Positions 4,252 to 7,864 of a stretch of 7,864 nt of DNA are shown in pieces; the stretch's first letter is position 1; each line of letters opens with the position of its first letter. The position numbers and the translations under genes are program-made. Origin of the DNA: JAAYWY01 sp050945275 (lineage in GTDB: Bacteria; Bacillota; DTU030; DUMP01); contig JBMNSQ010000082.1 in the NCBI GenBank assembly GCA_050945275.1, positions 1 to 7,864 on the forward strand. Reading direction: 5' to 3'. The notes below the pieces were generated by a model that made no database searches, was not told the origin of the DNA, and saw nothing but the letters and a program-made list of their open reading frames with translations.

Positions 4252-5868
4252 CTACGCGCCGATATGCGGTCCTTCCTTCTTCATCTTTTGGAGCACATTG
4301 ACAGCTTCAACCACCAAGAAAATAGCCAACACAAACAGTAGCACACCAGGAATGCCAAGTACCATATTACCCTGAGCCAAATTAGATCTAATTAGGAATA
4401 CCAATGCAGTTAAGGTAGCGGCAAACATAAAGAACATGGGATACACAGTGGCCCGGTTGTCACGCCCGATGGACACCAACCACACTGACACCGCCAAAAA
4501 TGCCAAGGCAGCCAATAGCTGGTTAGCACTACCAAAGATCGGCCATATTTGCGACCAGCTACCGGACAAGGCCAGGGCACCGGCCAAGATAATCGTAACG
4601 AGCGTGCCCAAGTATTTGTTTGCCAGTCCAGGTGCACGGGTCGAGAAAAACTCTTCCCAAGCATAACGGGCCAAACGAGTAGCCGTATCCAGGGAAGTCA
4701 AGCAAAAAGCATTAACAGCCAGGGCACCGAAAGTAGTACCAAAAGCCACAGGGATCCCAAAGTAACTCATAAACTGACCGACGCCAGCCGAAAACACTCC
4801 GGTCGGACCACCCAAGTCGGCCAAAGCGGTTGTGTATCCGTCTTTGCTCAGATAAGCTACAGTAGCCAGGGCCACTAAAGCCAGCAACCCTTCAATTAAC
4901 ATGGCGCCGTACCCAATTAATTTAGCATCCTTTTCATTGGCTAACTGCTTCGACGTTGTACCCGAAGATACCAATGAGTGGAAACCGGAAATGGCGCCGC
5001 AGGCTACAGTAACAAACAACATCGGGAACAGCGGACCGGAAGCTGCATTCCACGTAATAAATGCCGGAAACTCTAGCGAAGGATTGCCGATAATAAGGCC
5101 AACTAAAGCACCAAATAAACTAGCATAGAGCAAGAAAGAATTTAAGTAGTCTCGAGGCTGTAGCAAAATCCATACTGGTAAAACAGAGGCAAAGAAGATA
5201 TAAACCAAGCAGAACCAAGTCCAGAACTGTGCCGAAGCCTGAATTGGGAACAAAACCCCCAAATACACGCAAAGAAATAGAAGAATAACACCAATTACAG
5301 TCGCTATGCCTAGCGGCATCTGATAACGATACACAGCTATTCCAAAGCCCACTGCCAAAACCATAAATAACAGCGAAGTCGTGGCCACCGCCGGTACAGC
5401 TACAAACGTATTTACCACCAAAATGGTGAACACCGCCACCACCAGCACCAGCGTTAAGAAGGAAAAACAGAGGAAGAAAAACTGTCCCTTCTTACCAATA
5501 TGAGCCCGCACCACTTCACCAATGGATTGACCGTCGTGCCGGACCGAAGCCACCAGAGCAGAAAAGTCGTGAACACCGCCAAAAAAAACACTTCCAATTA
5601 CAATCCACAAAAATACCGGCAACCAACCAAAGACGGCAGCGCCAATGGGGCCGGTGATGGGACCGGCGCCAGCAATACTGGCGAAATGGTGACCAAGGAG
5701 TACCGGTGCCGGAGAAGGAACGTAGTCGACACCATCATACTTAGTTTCGGCCGGTGTCTTAGCTTTAGGATCGAGTCCCAATACCTGTTCCGCTAAATAC
5801 TTACCGTAAAAAACATACCCGACAAATAATACAACAGCACCAATTGCGACCATTAAGGTGGTACTCAT
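4252..5868 (-). CDS. cstA: CstA-family transporter (pyruvate/peptide uptake)
   Basis: The 538-residue, strongly hydrophobic product has many membrane spans. It carries hallmark CstA segments: GKYLAEQVLGLDP near the first span, PVLLGHHFASIAGAGPITGP (55-74), FFGGVHDFSALVASVRHDGQS, and later SGFHSLVSSGTTSKQLANEKDA and CLTSLDTATRLARY. Known for the family: E. coli CstA and BtsT import pyruvate, and CstA is also linked to peptide uptake. This is the short form, shorter than the roughly 700-residue E. coli CstA. The ATG at 5868 is chosen because AAAGGAGGG lies seven bases upstream; an in-frame TTG at 5874 would sit against that site. It follows the 185-residue gene by 26 bases, so both are likely in one operon behind the LytTR sites. 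Substrate here is inferred, not shown. Pyruvate is favoured because of the adjacent LytS/LytTR pair. Confidence 0.92.
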   Translation of the reverse strand: MSTTLMVAIGAVVLFVGYVFYGKYLAEQVLGLDPKAKTPAETKYDGVDYVPSPAPVLLGHHFASIAGAGPITGPIGAAVFGWLPVFLWIVIGSVFFGGVHDFSALVASVRHDGQSIGEVVRAHIGKKGQFFFLCFSFLTLVLVVAVFTILVVNTFVAVPAVATTSLLFMVLAVGFGIAVYRYQMPLGIATVIGVILLFLCVYLGVLFPIQASAQFWTWFCLVYIFFASVLPVWILLQPRDYLNSFLLYASLFGALVGLIIGNPSLEFPAFITWNAASGPLFPMLFVTVACGAISGFHSLVSSGTTSKQLANEKDAKLIGYGAMLIEGLLALVALATVAYLSKDGYTTALADLGGPTGVFSAGVGQFMSYFGIPVAFGTTFGALAVNAFCLTSLDTATRLARYAWEEFFSTRAPGLANKYLGTLVTIILAGALALSGSWSQIWPIFGSANQLLAALAFLAVSVWLVSIGRDNRATVYPMFFMFAATLTALVFLIRSNLAQGNMVLGIPGVLLFVLAIFLVVEAVNVLQKMKKEGPHIGA

Positions 5869-5894
5869 GAACAAGCCCTCCTTTTGGTTATGGT

Positions 5895-6452
5895 CTAACC
5901 GGACACAGAGTAGGTTGAGGCTGGCAAAGTCCCCTCTTGAGCCCCCTTTCTTACAGGTGGGCAGTATGCCTCCTTCACTGCACGACCGCTTTTGTTGGTA
6001 TATACTTCATGAGCGGTGAGGTCCACCGCTAGAAGTCTCGCCTGGCACCAACCCTGTAACAAAAACTTAAAGCTACGAGCATAACGAAATCGCTCAATGA
6101 TACGTCGCCCTTCAGGGGTTATGTTGTCTGTAGCCACCAGTACTCCGGTAACCACGGTAGACATATGTTCGTCGCCCGGCTGGGCTAGCTCAGCAACCGC
6201 TTTTTCTATATAAGCGCAAAATTGCTCTGCCTCCGCCAATGTTACTTCTTTAATCTTTTTAATCAACACCAGCTCGTGATTTTCGTAGGCAAATAGTGTA
6301 ACACTCTTGGTAAAGAAATACTTCTCATTACGCATCTTAAAACGAGCAAATAAATCTAAATTTTTGCCGGCTATAGTCTCATTTTTGTAAACATCGTAGT
6401 AGGGAGCCAGCCGCCTCAAAAGAACATCCAGATAGTTGTCCCATGTTGACAT
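5895..6452 (-). CDS. Conserved-looking unknown protein co-transcribed with cstA (185 aa)
   Basis: I cannot name the family with confidence. The soluble, mixed alpha/beta-looking protein starts with a helix (NYLDVLLRRLAPYYDVY), then GKNLDLFARFKMRNEKYF, a beta-rich stretch with VTLFAYENHELVLIKKI, a helix ending AYIEKAVAEL, then MSTVVTGVLVATDNI, an Arg-rich helix TPEGRRIIERFRYARSF, and a strand pair around QARLLAVDL and EVYTNKSGR. Single Cys residues occur in GWCQ and in YCPP. No signal peptide or membrane span is seen, so it is probably cytoplasmic. GGGGAGGAG lies seven bases before the ATG at 6452. Its position as the first gene after the LytTR operator, 26 bases from cstA, suggests a role tied to the transporter, such as an accessory or regulatory subunit (inference). 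Confidence 0.85.
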   Translation of the reverse strand: MSTWDNYLDVLLRRLAPYYDVYKNETIAGKNLDLFARFKMRNEKYFFTKSVTLFAYENHELVLIKKIKEVTLAEAEQFCAYIEKAVAELAQPGDEHMSTVVTGVLVATDNITPEGRRIIERFRYARSFKFLLQGWCQARLLAVDLTAHEVYTNKSGRAVKEAYCPPVRKGAQEGTLPASTYSVSG

Positions 6453-6501
6453 TACTGCACTCCTCCCCTTACATAAATCATAACAAAACCACTGGTTCCT
6501 C

Positions 6502-6507
6502 TCTATA
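6502..6507 (-). promoter_or_regulatory. Candidate -10 of the unknown-cstA operon
   Basis: On the minus strand TATAGA follows TAATG, about 50 bases before the ATG at 6452. The region 17 bases upstream (AATTAT) is a poor -35 and sits six bases past the proximal LytTR repeat, as expected for a promoter that needs an activator. Confidence 0.45.
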
Positions 6508-6536
6508 CATTAGGGCCCAGCGGCATAATTTTAAGG

Positions 6537-6566
6537 ATAAACGGTAGAATATTCGATATAAGCGGT
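6537..6566 (-). promoter_or_regulatory. LytTR-type operator: two 9-bp direct repeats
   Basis: On the minus strand ACCGCTTAT (6566-6558) and ACCGTTTAT (6545-6537) are direct repeats separated by 12 bases, i.e. 21 bp start to start, two helical turns. The second copy fits the published LytTR-domain consensus [TA][AC][CA]GTTN[AG][TG] at every position; the first has one mismatch. The site lies between the response regulator and the operon it presumably controls. The distal copy is also inside an inverted repeat ATATAA/TTATAT (6556-6571). Confidence 0.68.
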
Positions 6567-6580
6567 TATATGGTCACAAT

Positions 6581-7372
6581 TTATAGGACAAGCCCCAGCT
6601 TCTCGCGCAACATGGGAGCCTGACGACGGCTCACTGGAATCTCCGTATGCTTAGTATCCGCCATCACCAACAGGTAACTACCATGGAACCAAGGAATTAC
6701 TTCGGCCACTTGATCCAAGTTAACCAAGTAGCCCTTATGTACCCGGATAAAACGGTGCCCTAGTCGGGCTTCTAACTCTAACAAGGTGCTCCGGACCTGA
6801 TATTCTTTGGTTTTGGTGCTAATTAGTACATCTTTGTCTCGACAAAAAGCAAAACAAATATCAGCCACTGGGAGAAGGCGTATCCGGCCGTTGGTATCTA
6901 CTGGAACTCGCGCTGGCTCCAGATCCGCTTTCATTTTATCCAAAAACACTTGCAGATTAGCAGCCAACTGTGCCTGCTGTAAGCCTTCTCGCCAAGCCAA
7001 AAGGCGGGCCACTGTCTGTGATACACGCTCCTCCTGAAATGGCTTAAGAATGTAATCGACAGCGCTAACATCGAAAGCTCTTAGAGCATATTCGTCATAA
7101 GCAGTAGCGAACACAATGAGCACAGGAGTAGCGCTAGACGACAACAGAGTGTCAGCCACGGTAAAACCGTCTTGCCCAGGCATCCTAATATCAAGAAACA
7201 CCGCTTCCGGTACCAAGTCGAGTGTCATGGAGATTGCCTCTTGGCCAGTGGCTGCCTCCCCAACAATTGCCACTTTACCCGTCTTTTCCAGCAGATACTG
7301 CAGCTCTGAGCGAGCCGGGGCTTCATCGTCGGCCACTAATACTGTAAGCTTAGCTAGCTGAGAGTCGTTCAT
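6581..7372 (-). CDS. LytTR-family response regulator
   Basis: The 263-residue protein has a receiver domain with the acidic pair D15/D16, phospho-acceptor D61 in FLDIRMPG, T90 in FATAYDEYAL and K110 in LKPF. A linker follows, then a C-terminal LytTR DNA-binding domain (about 165-263) with RIRLLPVADICF, ARLGHRFIRVHKGYLVNLDQV and ISVSRR-like PVSRRQAPML. Known for the family (LytR, AgrA, BtsR): phosphorylation drives dimer binding to paired 9-bp repeats. ATG at 7372 is supported by GGAGGTGG upstream; an in-frame TTG at 7399 lies within the kinase gene. The start overlaps the end of the kinase gene by 23 bases, so the two are translationally coupled. The likely target is the operator at 6537-6566 driving the unknown gene and cstA (inference from position and motif). 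Confidence 0.93.
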   Translation of the reverse strand: MNDSQLAKLTVLVADDEAPARSELQYLLEKTGKVAIVGEAATGQEAISMTLDLVPEAVFLDIRMPGQDGFTVADTLLSSSATPVLIVFATAYDEYALRAFDVSAVDYILKPFQEERVSQTVARLLAWREGLQQAQLAANLQVFLDKMKADLEPARVPVDTNGRIRLLPVADICFAFCRDKDVLISTKTKEYQVRSTLLELEARLGHRFIRVHKGYLVNLDQVAEVIPWFHGSYLLVMADTKHTEIPVSRRQAPMLREKLGLVL

Positions 7373-7862
7373 GACCGGCCACCTCCAGCGGTACGGCAAA
7401 GCTCACTCGGCAACCAGCCCCAGATACACTAGAGATAGTGAGTGCAAACTCTGGTCCGTACACGTTTTTCAGCCGTTCAGTCACATTAGTGAGACCTATA
7501 CCTTTGGAATGAGTCCCCCGCCGCACCTGTTCCAACGTATCGACTGTCATACCAACCCCCGTATCTTTGACCTCCAAGTACAGTTTGCTGCCTTCCCGAT
7601 AGGCCGAGATGGACACCTGCCCTCCATTCGATTGCGGTGCAATACCATGCTTAACGGCGTTTTCCACCAACGGTTCTAAAGTCAATCGCGGAAGTTTAAC
7701 CTGCAAATATTCATCCGGCACGTTCTCCACTAGCTGTAGCTTGGGACCAAAGCGAGCCTGCTCCAGCGCCAAATAAGCACGTACGTGCCGTAGTTCTTCT
7801 TGCAGGGTGCAAAAGTCACCGGCCTGAACTAAATTACGCCGGAAATAAGCTGCCAGATCAAG
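7350..7862 (-). CDS. LytS-type sensor histidine kinase, 5'-truncated by window edge
   Basis: The frame is open to the right edge, giving the last 170 residues of a LytS/YehU-type kinase. The visible part starts LDLAAYFRRNL, which lies just after the phospho-accepting His region in this family, then EELRHVRAYLALEQARFG. The ATPase domain shows the N-box LEPLVENAVKHGI (Asn near visible residue 68), the G1 box DTGVGM (near 100) and the G2 box KGIGLTNV (near 121-125). The His motif and sensor part are outside the window, so neither the signal nor the membrane layout can be read. It is coupled to the LytTR regulator by a 23-base overlap. Known analogues: BtsS (YehU), which senses pyruvate and controls BtsT, a CstA-family importer. 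The same pairing here makes a related nutrient signal plausible. Confidence 0.93.
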   Translation of the reverse strand, partial: LDLAAYFRRNLVQAGDFCTLQEELRHVRAYLALEQARFGPKLQLVENVPDEYLQVKLPRLTLEPLVENAVKHGIAPQSNGGQVSISAYREGSKLYLEVKDTGVGMTVDTLEQVRRGTHSKGIGLTNVTERLKNVYGPEFALTISSVSGAGCRVSFAVPLEVAGHERLSAS

Positions 7863-7864
7863 GA

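Noticed and set aside
4436..5796. Several + strand open frames within cstA
   Set aside because: All lie antisense to a clearly recognised transporter and have no family features.
1..7864. CRISPR array, tRNA, insertion sequence or prophage genes
   Set aside because: No regularly spaced repeats, cloverleaf-like segments, transposase or phage structural motifs were seen on either strand.

Overview
The window looks like a chromosomal stretch from a spore-forming Firmicute, most likely a clostridial lineage (Peptococcaceae/Moorella-like). This rests on strong AGGAGG-type ribosome binding sites, GTG/TTG starts, tiny hydrophobic proteins resembling sporulation-associated YjcZ-type proteins, sigma-K-like promoters, a LytS/LytTR two-component system and roughly balanced base composition. 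I cannot name the species. No rRNA, tRNA, insertion sequence, CRISPR array or prophage gene is visible.

Left part (1-2573, + strand). The 3' part of a trypsin-like serine protease gene is followed closely by an 89-residue single-span membrane protein and a 194-residue protein with an internal duplication. A clear intrinsic terminator ends this unit. A second unit then encodes a YbaB/EbfC-family nucleoid-associated protein and a 158-residue protein that shares repeats with the 194-residue one. None of the three unknown proteins is a family I can name.

Middle (2574-3163). Two minus-strand genes of 35 and 31 codons encode near-identical tiny hydrophobic proteins. Each has its own strong ribosome binding site, its own downstream hairpin and its own upstream AACA-N16-CATAnnATA element, the layout of a mother-cell sporulation (sigma-K) promoter. 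On the other strand, a promoter-like TATAAT precedes an AIR-synthase-superfamily (HypE/SelD/ThiL/PurM-like) gene at 3182-4162, which probably starts at TTG.

Right part (4252-7862, minus strand). Reading leftwards, a LytS-type histidine kinase (cut by the window edge) overlaps a LytTR response regulator. After 128 bases come a 185-residue protein of unknown function and a CstA-family transporter, 26 bases apart. The 128-base gap holds a pair of 9-bp direct repeats 21 bp apart that fit the LytTR-domain binding consensus, just upstream of a promoter with a poor -35. By analogy with BtsS/BtsR-BtsT of E. coli, the simplest reading is a kinase/regulator pair, possibly sensing pyruvate or a related nutrient, that switches on the adjacent two-gene transporter operon.

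The least described parts are the left-hand locus (protease, small membrane protein, repeat proteins and YbaB paralogue next to two sporulation-type tiny genes) and the 185-residue protein inserted between the LytTR operator and cstA.
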